The position numbers and the translations under genes were made by a program. This document shows positions 54,233 through 64,000 of a stretch of DNA of 64,000 nucleotides, piece by piece. Source of the stretch: Stenocarpella maydis (Eukaryota; Ascomycota; Sordariomycetes; Diaporthales; Diaporthaceae). How positions within the stretch are numbered: the stretch's first letter is position 1; each line of letters begins with the position of its first letter. Under the pieces are notes generated by a model. It saw only the letters and a list, made by a program, of their open reading frames with translations. It was not told the DNA's origin and did no database searches. Location: positions 2,250 through 66,249 of the forward strand of contig NQMI01000015.1 of NCBI GenBank assembly GCA_002270565.1. Reading direction: 5' to 3'.

Positions 54233-55946
54233 ATGGACGCCAATTGCCTGGAGTTCCCAACGCTGGTGGAGGGCATCAACCCTCTCACCAGCCGACTGCA
54301 CCAGGACGACGAGGAGCAGCAGCAGCAGCAGCAACAACAACCACCGTTGCCCTCGTCGCCGTCGGCGTCTCCGTTCCTGTCGCCGTCCCCGTCCCCTACT
54401 CTCGTCCCATCCGTCGCCTCCTCGGAGGGAATATTCCCCTTCGAGATGGACGCGCCCTCTCCCCAGCGCGCTCCCATCACCATGAGCTCTGCCCCTGCTC
54501 CCGCCGCCGCCGCGGGCTCCGCGCTGTCTCCGCCGTCGGAGCAGCTCAAGAAGGCCAAGAAGAGAAAGGTCTTGCTCATGGGCAAGAGCGGCTCTGGAAA
54601 GAGCAGCATGAGAAGTATCATCTTCTCAAACTTTCTTGCCGTTGACACCCGGCGCCTGTAAGTACTTCTCACTCCAAATCTCACCCTTCCACCGTTTTTC
54701 CTCTTCATCTTCCTTCTTTCCTCACCCCTCCGCCGTGCTATTGCCTTTTTTGAACTCTGCGTCCCTTCGTCACCACGCGGGATTGTTTTGTTTCTGATGA
54801 GATCCAATGTTTGTTTCGCGTGTCGCGCCCCTCGTTGCTGTCGAGCCTCACAGCCTTGGGCCCCTCACTTGCGATGAAGTCACTGCTGACCAAAACTGCT
54901 CATACAGCGGCGCAACCATCGACGTCGATCTGTCGCACGTCAAGTTCCTCGGCAACCTGACCCTGAACCTATGGGACTGCGGAGGCCAGGAGGCCTTCAT
55001 GGAGAACTACATCAACCAGCAGCGAGCACACGTCTTCAGCCACGTCGGCGTGCTCATCTACGTCTTTGACATCGAGAGCCGCGATGTCGATCGTGACCTC
55101 GCCACTTACGTCTCAATCGTTTCGGCCCTCGCCCAGTACTCCCCGGCCGCAAAGGTCTTCGTCCTGGTCCACAAGATGGACCTCATCATGCCGAACATGA
55201 AGGAGTCAGTCTTCAACGAGCGCGTCCGTCTCGTCCGCAACAAGACCTCCGAGGCCCTGCAGAACATCGCCGGCCTGGTTGGTCCCGCCAGAGTCGACAT
55301 CCAGCCCTTCGCAACTTCCATCTGGGACCAGTCTCTGTACAAGGCTTGGTCTTCCATCATCCACGACCTCATTCCCAACCTCGCCCTCATCGAGCAGGAG
55401 CTGGGCGCACTCGGTCGTGCCATCGAGGCTGAGGAGATCTTCCTGTACGAGCGCACCTCCTTCCTCGTCGTCTCGACCTGGAAGTCCGAGGAGGGCCTGC
55501 GAAACCCGCACAGAGATCGGGAGGAGAAGCTCTCCAACTTCATGAAGACGTTCAAGAACCGACTCGCAATGTGGACAGGCACCTCCCGCAATTCAGACCA
55601 GTTCAAGGAGTTTGAGGTCAAGCTCGGTGTCCTCTTCAGCTTCGTCATCATGACCTTCACGACCAACACATACATCCAGCTGGTCCTCCCCCCTGGTGAT
55701 GCACGCTTCAACGCCGCGAAGCTCAACACGCGCATCGCGGCGTCGCACTTCGAGCGCCTTGACGCGCCGCCGGCCAAGGATGCTAAGGGCTCCAGTACCG
55801 GTTCTGCTAAGGGCAGCGACTCTAAGGGACTCTCTGCGGCTATGAGCGGACTGGAAATCAGCGGCGATGAGCAGGGGCACGCTCAGGACGACGACCGCGA
55901 CTTCGGCGCACAATCTGGTGGCCCATCCACCGCGCCTGCCGCCTGA
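54233..55946 (+). CDS. GTR1: Rag-family GTPase Gtr1 (EGO complex, TORC1 signalling)
   Basis: Two exons (54233-54657, 54908-55946), 487 codons. Gtr1 pairs with Gtr2 at the vacuole and in its GTP form activates TORC1 when amino acids are plentiful. The P-loop [16 protein letters not shown], the switch I region DTRRLGATIDV (joined across the intron), and G3 [15 protein letters not shown] are all clear. LVHKMDL supplies the HKxD form of G4 typical of Rag GTPases. The roadblock-like C-terminal half continues to about residue 425, then a disordered tail rich in Ser, Gly, Lys and Asp. The first ATG gives about 115 residues of poly-Gln and Pro/Ser-rich sequence before the P-loop. Yeast Gtr1 has fewer than ten, so the in-frame ATG at 54482 (404 codons) may be the real start. 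The 250-nt intron is the longest in the window. Confidence 0.93.
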
Positions 55947-56288
55947 GCACATAGCTCGACCGCGTCGTCCCACCACCCTCCTCTACGGTCTCTACGACTG
56001 CGAGTTCTGAACATCACCATCACCCACGAACCCTTCCTGTTACGGCGCAACGATCTCGAATGACCGCACTAGATCGGATCGGATCTTTTCTTATTGCATG
56101 GCGTGGGCATTTCTCGGTTGGCCGGAATTCTACGATACCCCGATTCTCGTTTTTCAGCTCTGCATCACCTCGAAAGCCCCAGCCCACCCCCCAAACACGG
56201 CTTTCGGAGGAAAGATAGAGAGAGCATGTACTGGTACTATTGGTTTTAAGAGCTCCAATCTGAGCCTCTCACACTGCACAGGGGCGGG

Positions 56289-56319
<31 letters not shown>

Positions 56320-57146
56320 ATAGCAGGATCTCTGGATCCTTCTCACTAAGGTCTAACGAATCAAATTGTCTGTTTGTCTTCCGTTCTTGTGCTTCCTCCC
56401 GCTGAGCAAGTTTGATGTCCCACATGTGTTTCTCTGCGTGAATACAATGCCGTTTCGTGCTGCTGAGCTCGCTGGACCCTGTCGGCTGGCTGAAATTGGA
56501 CGGCCAGACAAAGCTGCCAGCCTAGTGGGCCCAGTTTCTCAGACGCACCACTCACTCCCACAACTAATCTCATTAACACTCGCACCTACAACACCCACGA
56601 CTCCAATGGTGAGTAATGTACTTTTGTATCCTCCGTCCCCGCGAGTGCGAATATCCTATTTGAAATAGAAATCTGATTAGTCGTGACACTGACATGCGTG
56701 TGTGGTCGAGTACGGAACAGCTTGCCGTAGGACAACTCGACGGACAATGCGGTAATGGTATCACTGCTTCCTCAGTGGGGCCGTTGTGCACATCGATGAT
56801 GATACAGCCGGGCTTTGACCGGCTCCTGACGTGACGGACGCTCCAGAGACTTTGTGAATGGGGAACAGCTTATCCTCATGGAAGTGGAATGAGGCACGAC
56901 AAGGCGTCAGTCACTCTGCGAGTGTCATTTCAAAGCACTAATCGGGAGAGCGGCCAGGTTATCAATCATGGATCTAGGAGCGAGAGAATGCGCTCGAGGC
57001 AATTCCAAGGCAGCATTTCTCTCCCGAGTTCTCAGTGTCTATTAGACGGTCTATGGAACTGTACCGATGTTTCGCGCCATAACGCCGACCTTGCTTGTCA
57101 TGCTGGTTTTTGTCTCGTTCCAATCCCTGCCGTGGGCCATCAGCAC
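55947..57146. other. Convergent intergenic region, about 1.2 kb
   Basis: 3' flanks of GTR1 and SHP1. It contains the GGCA microsatellite. No gene recognised. Confidence 0.5.
56287..56318 (+). repeat. Microsatellite (GGCA)8
   Basis: Eight perfect tandem copies of the tetranucleotide GGCA in non-coding DNA. Confidence 0.95.
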
Positions 57147-58547
57147 TTAGGCCCACTTGACTACGGCAATGCCACCTCGCTTGAAAGCTTCGACATCCTC
57201 CAACTTCTGGCTGTGGTCTGTGTAGTCCTTGCTCGGGAAGGTTGACTGGACAATGAAGGCACGATTGCGAGTCTCGGCCGATGCATTTCGGGCGAATTGG
57301 TAGAGATCTCCAATGGTGTGGGTCAGATTGAAGCGTGCGGGCAACCTCGAGCCGTCGGGCATTTGAAAGCGGATCGCAAGGGCGGGCTGGCTGGGGTTGA
57401 CATCTGTGGTATGGGTTGGGGCAGCAGCAGGCGCACTACTCGCCGCAGGAGCAGCGGCCGCCTGCGTGGAGACTGGTGCCGCATTGCCGTCACCAGGGAC
57501 TGGGCTTCCCAGCCGGCGTCCCTGTCCTCCGAAAGGCTTGTAGATGCGCGGGAGCTGGTGCCAGTCCTCCTCGTGCTGCTGGAGGCGGACATCACAGCGC
57601 TGACCATGCTCCACCTCCATCAAGTGAAGGGGCGCCCGGCCCGTGCGGATCATCTGCAGGTCCATGGCGTGCTCGGGGTCGTCGTAGCGGCGCAGAGGTC
57701 CGTCCTCAACAGAGAAGCCGTCACGCCATAGGTGTAGGGTGCGGGTCACGACGGGCAGCTCCTCACTTCCGCGGGGATGAGCGCGGGAGCCTGAGGGGTC
57801 GGGGATCGTTCGAGACTCGGTTCCCTCGCCGCCAACCGTGGTACCGGCACCTCGGAAGTTGGACGACCGAGAGGGGCCGGGGGCATCTTCCTCACTCGGG
57901 GGACGCTTCGCGTTCCTGTGCGACTGGAGTTAGTGCCTAAAGGAGGCAACCAAGGGTCGTCGCAATGAAGAAGTGCATTACGTACGCCTTTGCCTTTGCA
58001 AGAATGTCCTTGATGACGTTCTGGGGGTCTGCGGGGTTTCGGCCAGGGTCTTGAACAGCAAGTCCCGACTTCTCACCACCGGCGAACAGGTCTCTAGGGC
58101 CCCTGCGATCAGCGGGGTCGTCCTCCTCGTCGTCATCGTCTTCATCATCGTGATCGTGACCGCCTCCACCTCCGAGCGAACTCAGAGTTGCCAGACCCTT
58201 CTTCTTGGCGGGCTTCTTCGAGGCAGAACTGGAAGAGGGGAGGGCAGATTGAGGGGCGGGCCGGCCATCGAGAGTTCTAGGACCGTTGTATTCAGGCTCC
58301 GGGGCGGGCTGGGAAGAAGGCCCAGCACCACCAGCAGCGTCATCCTCATCGTCGGCGAAGAAGGAACCGACAGCAGCAGAAATGTCCCAGCTACTGGACT
58401 CGAGGTATTGCGCAGCCTATTGGGAGTTGTAGTGTCAGTTTCCATGCCGTGGCCCACCTAAGCAAACACCTATTCAGGACATACCCGGTCGGCACCGGCG
58501 CCGGTGAGCTCGCAGAACTGCATGACGAGTTCGTCATGATCTGCCAT
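57147..58547 (-). CDS. SHP1: UBX-domain Cdc48/p97 cofactor Shp1/p47
   Basis: Three exons (58547-58485, 58416-57986, 57915-57147), 420 codons. p47/Shp1 links the Cdc48 ATPase to ubiquitinated clients and supports membrane fusion, proteasomal degradation and phosphatase-1 control. The N-terminal UBA domain (residues 1-45, DELVMQFCELTGAGADRAAQ, then SSWDISAAVGSFF) is followed by an acidic, Ser/Pro-rich linker with a lysine cluster (KKPAKKKG) and an aspartate/glutamate run. The SEP domain is near 220-290 (RTLHLWRDGFSVEDGPLRRY, then DDPEHAMDLQMIRTGRAP). A linker follows, and the UBX domain closes the protein (LAIRFQMPDGSRLPARFN to GGIAVVKWA). The Cdc48-binding loop, usually FPR, reads FPS here (STFPSKDY). 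Confidence 0.93.
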
Positions 58548-59384
58548 GGTTGCTGTGTCGGGAACGGGTTTGTTGATTTCTGTGGCCTGTCAAGGCTCGG
58601 TGGGGGTGACTGTGTTGGGAGTCTAAGAGCTCGTCAAAGTTGTGGCAAAGGATGGGAAAGAGGTTGCCGACTTACCAGGCAGCTGGAAGCAGTCAGTGTG
58701 GTGTATCGAGGGCGGCGGACCACCCCGCGATTGACCCCGACTCTCCAAGACGTCAAGACTGCAACTGGCAGGGCGCCCCACTATGACGAAGCTTCGAGCC
58801 TGCCTAGCCGTCAGTGGCTTCTACCCACAATAGTACCCCAGGCGGGCTTGACAGGCTACCGTGTAATGAAATGGGATGGAGGCTCACAAGGACGGTCAAT
58901 TAAGTATGGTAACAGTTGCAAGTAGCCGCCTGAAATGCTCTCTAAGAGCCACGCAACAGCCAAGTCATATAGTGTGAGAATATTTCTTGATATCGAATAT
59001 TTATATACTAAGAGAATATTCAGTCCCAGCTCACCACCCCTACTGGCAGGCAGCCAGCAGCCCCAGAGAACGGCAGGTTACATGGCCCGGGAGCTGGGGC
59101 CAGGTCCCCATCAGAGCTCACCTCTCCCGCCCAAGCAGGGCGCCTAGTGTAGGTGCCGGCCGGCTACGCCATTCCAAGGTCGCTCGGCCAGCTTGAGTGC
59201 ATGGAAGCACCGCCAGATATCGACGACACCGCTCGCGCTCTTGCATCTCAAGACCAAAACCAACACTGCCCACATCTCATATCACAACCTGCTGCAGCCA
59301 TCCCACCGTCAGCATCACTCGCTGAAGCATCGCCGAACCGGACAGTCCTGCCCACGCTCGCTTGCCTTGGAAACCCCGCTCGCA
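58548..59384. other. Divergent intergenic region, about 840 bp
   Basis: Carries the SHP1 and MIM1 promoters. A frame open from 59193 into MIM1 has no protein-like pattern upstream of 59385. Confidence 0.5.
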
Positions 59385-59839
59385 ATGGCGTCAGAAGAAG
59401 CCTCAAACCCGATGGCCGAGTCCGGCGTCACCATCCGCTCCGACAGCGAGCAGTACTCAGCAGGCGAGGACATCTCCACGTCGCCACCCTCCTCCAGCTC
59501 CCCCGCGCTGGTCCTCTACCAGCCGCCCACCCTGTTTGGCATCATACGCGGCGCCGCCATCAACCTGGTCCTGCCCTTCATCAACGGCATGATGCTCGGG
59601 TTTGGCGAGCTGTTTGCACACGAGGCGGCTTTCAGGTTAGGATGGAGCGGCACAAGGGTATGTAGATGTGCACCTCAAGCCCTCCCGTGTGCTCTGACCA
59701 TGCAGCAGCTAACCGGATGCTTCTTACCCAGGTCTTCCCATTGTCGAGGCGGCAACAGCACCCCGCCGGTCCAGGCATCGAAGTGCGTGACAGGCCCAAG
59801 GTGCGACCCGGCCTGGACGACCTCACCAGCCTCGAGTGA
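59385..59839 (+). CDS. MIM1: Mitochondrial outer-membrane insertase subunit Mim1/Tom13
   Basis: Two exons (59385-59657, 59732-59839), 126 codons; intron GTATGT...CTAAC...CAG, 74 nt. Mim1 with Mim2 inserts alpha-helical proteins into the mitochondrial outer membrane and helps assemble the TOM complex. The family core is unmistakable: PPTLFGIIRGAAINLVLPF, INGMMLGFGELFAHEAAF, then RLGWSGTRVFPLSRR. It has a single membrane helix rich in glycine (GAAINLVLPFINGMMLGFG) whose GxxxG-like spacing allows oligomerisation. The N-terminal 50 residues are acidic and Ser-rich, as expected for the cytosolic side. The frame closes exactly, and length matches fungal relatives. The gene is followed about 1 kb downstream on the same strand by OXA1. 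Confidence 0.9.
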
Positions 59840-60829
59840 CTAGCAGACCATCAGGACAGCTTCAACCCGGAATATTAGCTGGCGGGCCCGGTGAGCCCAC
59901 AGCCTGGACCCCTCGAACCAGGACAGGTGCGCGATTGGCAGGGTTCGGGCACCCAAGACCAGCGGCACGTCGGATTGGCGGTCACGCCAGCGCAAGCGGC
60001 AGCGGCATGGGCTCGTATGAAACATGTGAGAGAACAATGAGATTGTTATGGTATTTACCGTGCGAGATGTCTCGAGGATCTCGATTCGTTGTACATAACG
60101 CTTCGAAGTCTCAAGCGCGGCGGAGGATATACCTGGTTTGGCTTGCGGCCGGTTTTCCTTGGTCCATCTTTGCATTATCCAACGGGCCTAGAGGTCTGCA
60201 TATAGAGGCGAGCGATCCACAGAGTCCTGAATACCAGTCTTGGGTCGCCAGCAGGCCACGCACCCTTCTATGGGAGAGTTCCTCACACATTGCGACAGCA
60301 AGCCCGGCCCAGAGCGATGCACGCACAGGTTATCTTGACCTCATAAGAGGTGAAGTTTCGAATGCCCTGCCGTAGAAATCGAAAGTCCAGTTTTCTGTCG
60401 CATGCATACTATATAATCACGCTTGCAGCTCCAGAGCTGCCATCCAAGTGTAAATGCAGCTCAGGCGGGCCGCCATGGAGTCAGTCCTCCGTGGGAGCTC
60501 CCCTCTCCTGGGCTTGACTGGCCCCGGTCCAGTCCTTCATGTGGCAATGCAGCCACCAATGTTTACAGCAAGGAAAGGAGTGCTAATCTTGGAATTGGCC
60601 ATGTGCAAATTTGCGGTCTTCTGTGACTGGATTGGCGTTGCTTGAGTCCACACCCGACCAAGTACCGCGGCACCCCAGCACTGGACCACCAGCGTCCTCG
60701 TTGCCGGCCGCGAAACCTTTTGCCAGCCTGGGCCGCGACATCTGCACAAAATTTAATGAGCATCATCGGTCGGGGACCCTGTTGAGCGACACACGCCCAC
60801 CAGAGTTCGACAGAGCTCCAGCGATAGCC
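59840..60829. other. Spacer between MIM1 and OXA1, about 1 kb
   Basis: Same-strand spacer. A 179-codon frame (59836-60375) has no recognisable pattern and overlaps the MIM1 3' end. Confidence 0.5.
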
Positions 60830-62446
60830 ATGATTCCGGCCAGGGGTTTCGCGCGGGTCAGGCCTGGCCTTGTATTTCAAAATCCAGTACGTGTGGCCAA
60901 GCACCCCTCATCAGTCACGGCGCAACTCGAGAGCTAATCCCCGCGCTTGCAGATATCCTCCAGCACTCCGGCTCGCTCAATACCGCGACAGACAGGCCGT
61001 GTCGCAAGCCCGAGGCAATTTGGGACGGGCCTCAGGGCCAGCGGCAGGCCCTGCCACGGCGCGTATCCGACCGGCCTTTCGTCCAGAGGCAGAATAGGAG
61101 CCGCCGCTATCCTCTCCTCCCAGTCAATCCTCCTGTCGTCGGCGCCTCGGGCACGCTTCGCTTCCACTGGCCATGGCCCTTCACCTGCAGAGGCAGCCGC
61201 ATCTTCGCCGTCACCCTTCTCAGACCCTCACTCCCCTCCCTCCGAATTCCCCTCCGACTTCTCCTCGCTCTCGGATCTCGACGGCGCGTCTCTGCTCAAC
61301 ATCCCCGAAACGATCGGCTACCTGCACAACCTCGGTCTTGACTATGGCTGGGGCCCAACCGCTCTCAGCCAGTGGTTCGTTGAGCATCTCCATATATGGG
61401 GTGGCCTCCCCTGGTGGGCCTCCATCGTTGGATTCGCAGTCATAGTGCGTCTCGTCATGGCCCAGCCCGCCCTGGTCGCCCAGCAGGAGACCGTCAAGAT
61501 GAAGAAGATGCGCAAGGACCCGCTGTTCGACTCGCTCAATGAGAAGTGGATGGCAGCTATGGCGGGCGGGTTGGCCCTGCCACGCGCTGAGTTGGTACAG
61601 CTACGTCTACAGATGACCATCGTCCGCGAGCGGTACGGCGTGAAGACGTGGAAGATGTTCCTGCCCATGCTGCAGGCGCCCCTGGCCTTCGGCATGTTCA
61701 GGTTGACCACCGGCATGTCTTCGCTGCCCGTACCGGGCTTCGATACTGCCGGGGTACTCTGGTTCACAGACTTGACTGTTGCGGACCCCTATATGATCCT
61801 GCCGCTTGTGAGCTCTGTCATGATGTATCTCAGCATAAAGGCAAGTCCAGAGCCCTCCCACACGGACCCTGCGGCGTACTGTAAAAAAAGTCTTCGTCAT
61901 ACTAACACGATCGTCCGGTAAAAGCGCGGTATTCCATACATGACCCCCCAGCAGGCATCCTTCATGAGAGTCGTGCCTTTTATCCTTGGCCCTCTCGGCT
62001 TTTTCATCACGTTCAAAATGGCCGCCGCGGTGCAGCTATACTTTGCCATCACCGCCATGCTCCAATACCTTCAGACCACCTTCTTTCACGTCGGCTGGAT
62101 CCGTAAGGTCTGTGGTCTCCCTCCCATGGAGGAGATGATGCAAAACACCGCCGCCGACGCCAGACCGCGCGCCAGCCCATTCTCCAGACAGGGAGGGGTC
62201 CAGTACCAGGCCCCCCGCACCATCAACACCACTGCCACAGAGAACAAGCTGGCGTCCGACAATCCCCTCGAGGCATTCAAGGAGGCTTGGGCAACCATCA
62301 AGGACAAGTCCAAGAAGCGGGGCGAGACAAACGCAGAGAAGAACACAAAGAAGGAAGCGGAACAATACGAGAAGAAGAGGCGTCAGGAGGAGAATGAGCA
62401 GTTCCTGCAGAGACGGGAGGCGAAAAGGAGGAACGTGCGGAAATAA
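60830..62446 (+). CDS. OXA1: Mitochondrial inner-membrane insertase Oxa1
   Basis: Three exons (60830-60886, 60953-61840, 61925-62446), 488 codons. Oxa1 inserts mitochondrially made and some imported proteins into the inner membrane. The N-terminus is a basic, Ser/Arg-rich presequence (MIPARGFARVRPGLVF, then QTGRVASPRQFG). Membrane segments are WASIVGFAVIVRLVMAQPAL, MFLPMLQAPLAFGMFRL, PYMILPLVSSVMMYLSI, RVVPFILGPLGFFITF and MAAAVQLYFAITAMLQYLQT. A matrix coiled-coil tail rich in Lys and Glu (KDKSKKRGETNAEKNTKKEA) is the ribosome-binding part. The second intron has a GC donor (AAG|GCAAGT) with branch site TACTAAC and AAAAG acceptor. Its 84 nt is a multiple of three but holds an in-frame stop, so it must be spliced. 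Confidence 0.92.
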
Positions 62447-63747
62447 GTCCCTTCGAATGTGACACTAGACCGAAGCACAGCAGTCCTGAAAGCCCATGGT
62501 CCGGGTTCTGGTTGAAGCGGGTCGGAGCCCCGTTCCTGGCCCCATGCTGCCGCTCTTGGTCAGTAGGGAGATTATTTCGCAGGTATACTGGCGAGATACT
62601 TGATACATGTAGATTATCATACTCGAAACCCATGTGCAACATGACACGTTGAAAGAGTGCCTGGGCAAGACATCTTTGACCTGTGGCGCCGGCGCCGTAG
62701 GTTTTGCCCTTGTCTCTTGGCCGTTTTTGGTCGGGCTCAGGCAAGATTGCAATAAAAGGACCAGGTCTACAGATGTGGCGGGTTCAATTCTCTCACTTAG
62801 GGAGAGTTTGTACATGGCATCAGAAACTTGCGCCCATAACGGGGAAGGATGCTCCATGGCTCATATACTTGCTATGCGAACGAGGTGTAGAAGATATAGG
62901 TGTCAGGGGCGGTGTAAGGTCCGTATAGGTAAGTATGTGTGTCAGTCGTCATAAGTGTTGGCAAATGTAAGCATCGTAGGTAAAAATGTTGTGGGTGTGG
63001 GCGTTACGGGAGAGCGTGAGACTAGATATCCATCAGAAGCATATCCTCTATATTCTTGACATTGAGTGAGCGCAGTGACCTACCTACATAGTAATGAGGC
63101 CACGAAATTGGCGGGAATCTCGTTACCCTGAGCACCTTGTATGAGGGCGCAGGAGGTTGCACGCGGACCCAAGGGCGTAGTGTCTGAAGGGGGTCATGGA
63201 TCTGGCCCGGGCGGATGGTGTCGTCCCGGAGCATCGAGTCCCAGCGAGAGCGCTGATGAAGGTTGGCGCACTGCTATTCCTCCTCTGCCGTGGCGTTACG
63301 TCTCAGGACTTGTATAGAAATAAAAATAAAAAATAAAAATAAAAAAGACTTCAAGAACCCGCGGTAGCCATTGCGCCCGCCCCCACGTGGTTGGTACAGC
63401 CAGCTGGGACAGCCGCGCTCCCGCAGCAGCCTGTACGCGTACCAAGCCCTGACGATGTAGGCTCCGGTGAAATCCTTACCGTCTATCAAATGCGACGGCA
63501 TATGGTGATTCCGATAGCGGGGACGGCGATTACGGGACTGCCACCCTGGTGAGAGCAGCTCATCACCAACAACCTTCCCCGTTGGTTTCTGCCTGGGATA
63601 TTCCGTGCGCGGTGGCATAAAGTCTCACTGAGCTAGCTTCTGAGCAGTTGGGTGACTTCATAACGCCGAGAGGCCGCTTGAGCTCGTCCTTGTCCTGGGT
63701 GGATAAGCCTTGCTGCCGAGTCCGACCGTCCCAGGAGAGCAGCCTCC
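62447..63747. other. Intergenic, about 1.3 kb
   Basis: Contains the OXA1 3' flank. Adenine-rich repeats (AAAAATAAAAATAAAAAA-like) lie at about 63320-63346. No supported gene. Confidence 0.45.
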
Positions 63748-64000
63748 ATGACCGGGATAGATGTCCAATTTACTTGCGAGCCATCTTGGCCCGTGGCGCA
63801 CACCTTGACATGGATAAGTCCGCGTGATTCCGAAGTAGAGGTAGCCCAAGGCACAAGCACGGACTCTGAAGACGCAACACTAAAGACTTTCTGCTTTCCA
63901 TCATCTCGGGAGATGGCCAAGTTGTACTACGCCTGTGCCCGTCCTTTCCTGGACGAGGGTGATTACCAGGTGAAGATCCATGTATGGACTTACTTGAGCT
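63748..64000 (+). CDS. Possible gene start running off the window (unidentified)
   Basis: An ATG at 63748 opens a frame of 84 codons with no stop to the window end (MTGIDVQFTCEPSWPVAHTL, later KLYYACARPFLDEGDYQVKI). It is not recognised. The composition looks natural, with Cys, aromatic residues and alternating polar and hydrophobic residues. However, the opposite strand is also open for 95 codons over 63633-63920, so this is only tentative. A signal peptide is not evident from this start. Confidence 0.25.
   Translation, partial: MTGIDVQFTCEPSWPVAHTLTWISPRDSEVEVAQGTSTDSEDATLKTFCFPSSREMAKLYYACARPFLDEGDYQVKIHVWTYLS

Noticed and set aside
54046..54807. 253-codon minus-strand frame opposite the Gtr1 first exon
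   Set aside because: Runs of Cys, Ser and Gly come from the antisense of poly-Gln and Pro/Ser codons; shadow.
62770..62800. B-box-like GGTTCAATTC
   Set aside because: The flanking bases cannot form a T stem; no tRNA fold.
63274..63618. 114-codon minus-strand frame with a hydrophobic C-terminal stretch
   Set aside because: The hydrophobic part is the translation of an A/T-rich simple repeat; no family recognised and no support for a gene.
1..64000. CRISPR arrays, prophage or bacterial operons
   Set aside because: The telomere, spliceosomal introns and eukaryotic core genes show nuclear fungal DNA; no spaced direct repeats were seen.

Overview
This window is a chromosome end of a filamentous ascomycete (Pezizomycotina, most likely Sordariomycetes). 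It starts with 39 perfect copies of AACCCT (the TTAGGG telomere read inward). It continues with AT-rich, stop-riddled transposon relics typical of repeat-induced point mutation (RIP), and then with ordinary gene-dense, GC-balanced DNA whose genes carry short (about 45-125 nt) GT-AG introns. The species cannot be named from the sequence. All gene models are my own splices, checked for reading-frame closure. None was tested against RNA or a database.

Layout. 0-9 kb: telomere, AT-rich relic DNA, a RIP-mutated Fot1/pogo transposon (1251-3108, TA target duplication), an intact-looking amidase gene, and a RIP-mutated Mutator-like element (6052-8979) with perfect 47-bp inverted repeats and an 8-bp target duplication. 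9-19 kb: an FAD monooxygenase, a large coiled-coil protein, a conserved small protein of unknown function and a Tvp38-type Golgi membrane protein. 19-26 kb: a long gene-poor stretch, a DUF5672 glycosyltransferase-like membrane protein and a methyltransferase fragment. 26.5 kb: a tRNA-Pro(AGG) gene. 27-54 kb: mostly secretory, cell-surface and metabolic genes. These are a GPI-anchor-like protein, a PI-specific phospholipase C, a glutamate/dicarboxylate symporter, an SDR, a GT2 glycosyltransferase, a single-pass serine/threonine-rich surface protein, a GH92 mannosidase, an alpha/beta hydrolase and an AA11-like LPMO. 54-62.5 kb: core housekeeping genes, namely the TORC1 GTPase Gtr1, the Cdc48 cofactor Shp1/p47, the mitochondrial outer-membrane insertase subunit Mim1/Tom13 and the inner-membrane insertase Oxa1.

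The most unusual item is the tRNA-Pro(AGG) gene at 26551-26695 (minus strand). Besides a normal 17-nt tRNA intron next to the anticodon, its variable loop holds a 56-nt insertion with every mark of a fungal spliceosomal intron: GTAAGC at the 5' end, ACTAAC as branch site and TAG at the 3' end. Removing both segments leaves an exactly canonical 72-nt tRNA with all stems paired. An mRNA-type intron in a tRNA gene would need the spliceosome to act on a Pol III transcript, or else would mark a dead gene.

Functional grouping is loose, as expected in fungi. The mannosidase, LPMO, GT2 enzyme, GPI protein and surface protein form a secretory/cell-wall set. Mim1 and Oxa1, the alpha-helical insertion machineries of the two mitochondrial membranes, lie next to each other on the same strand.
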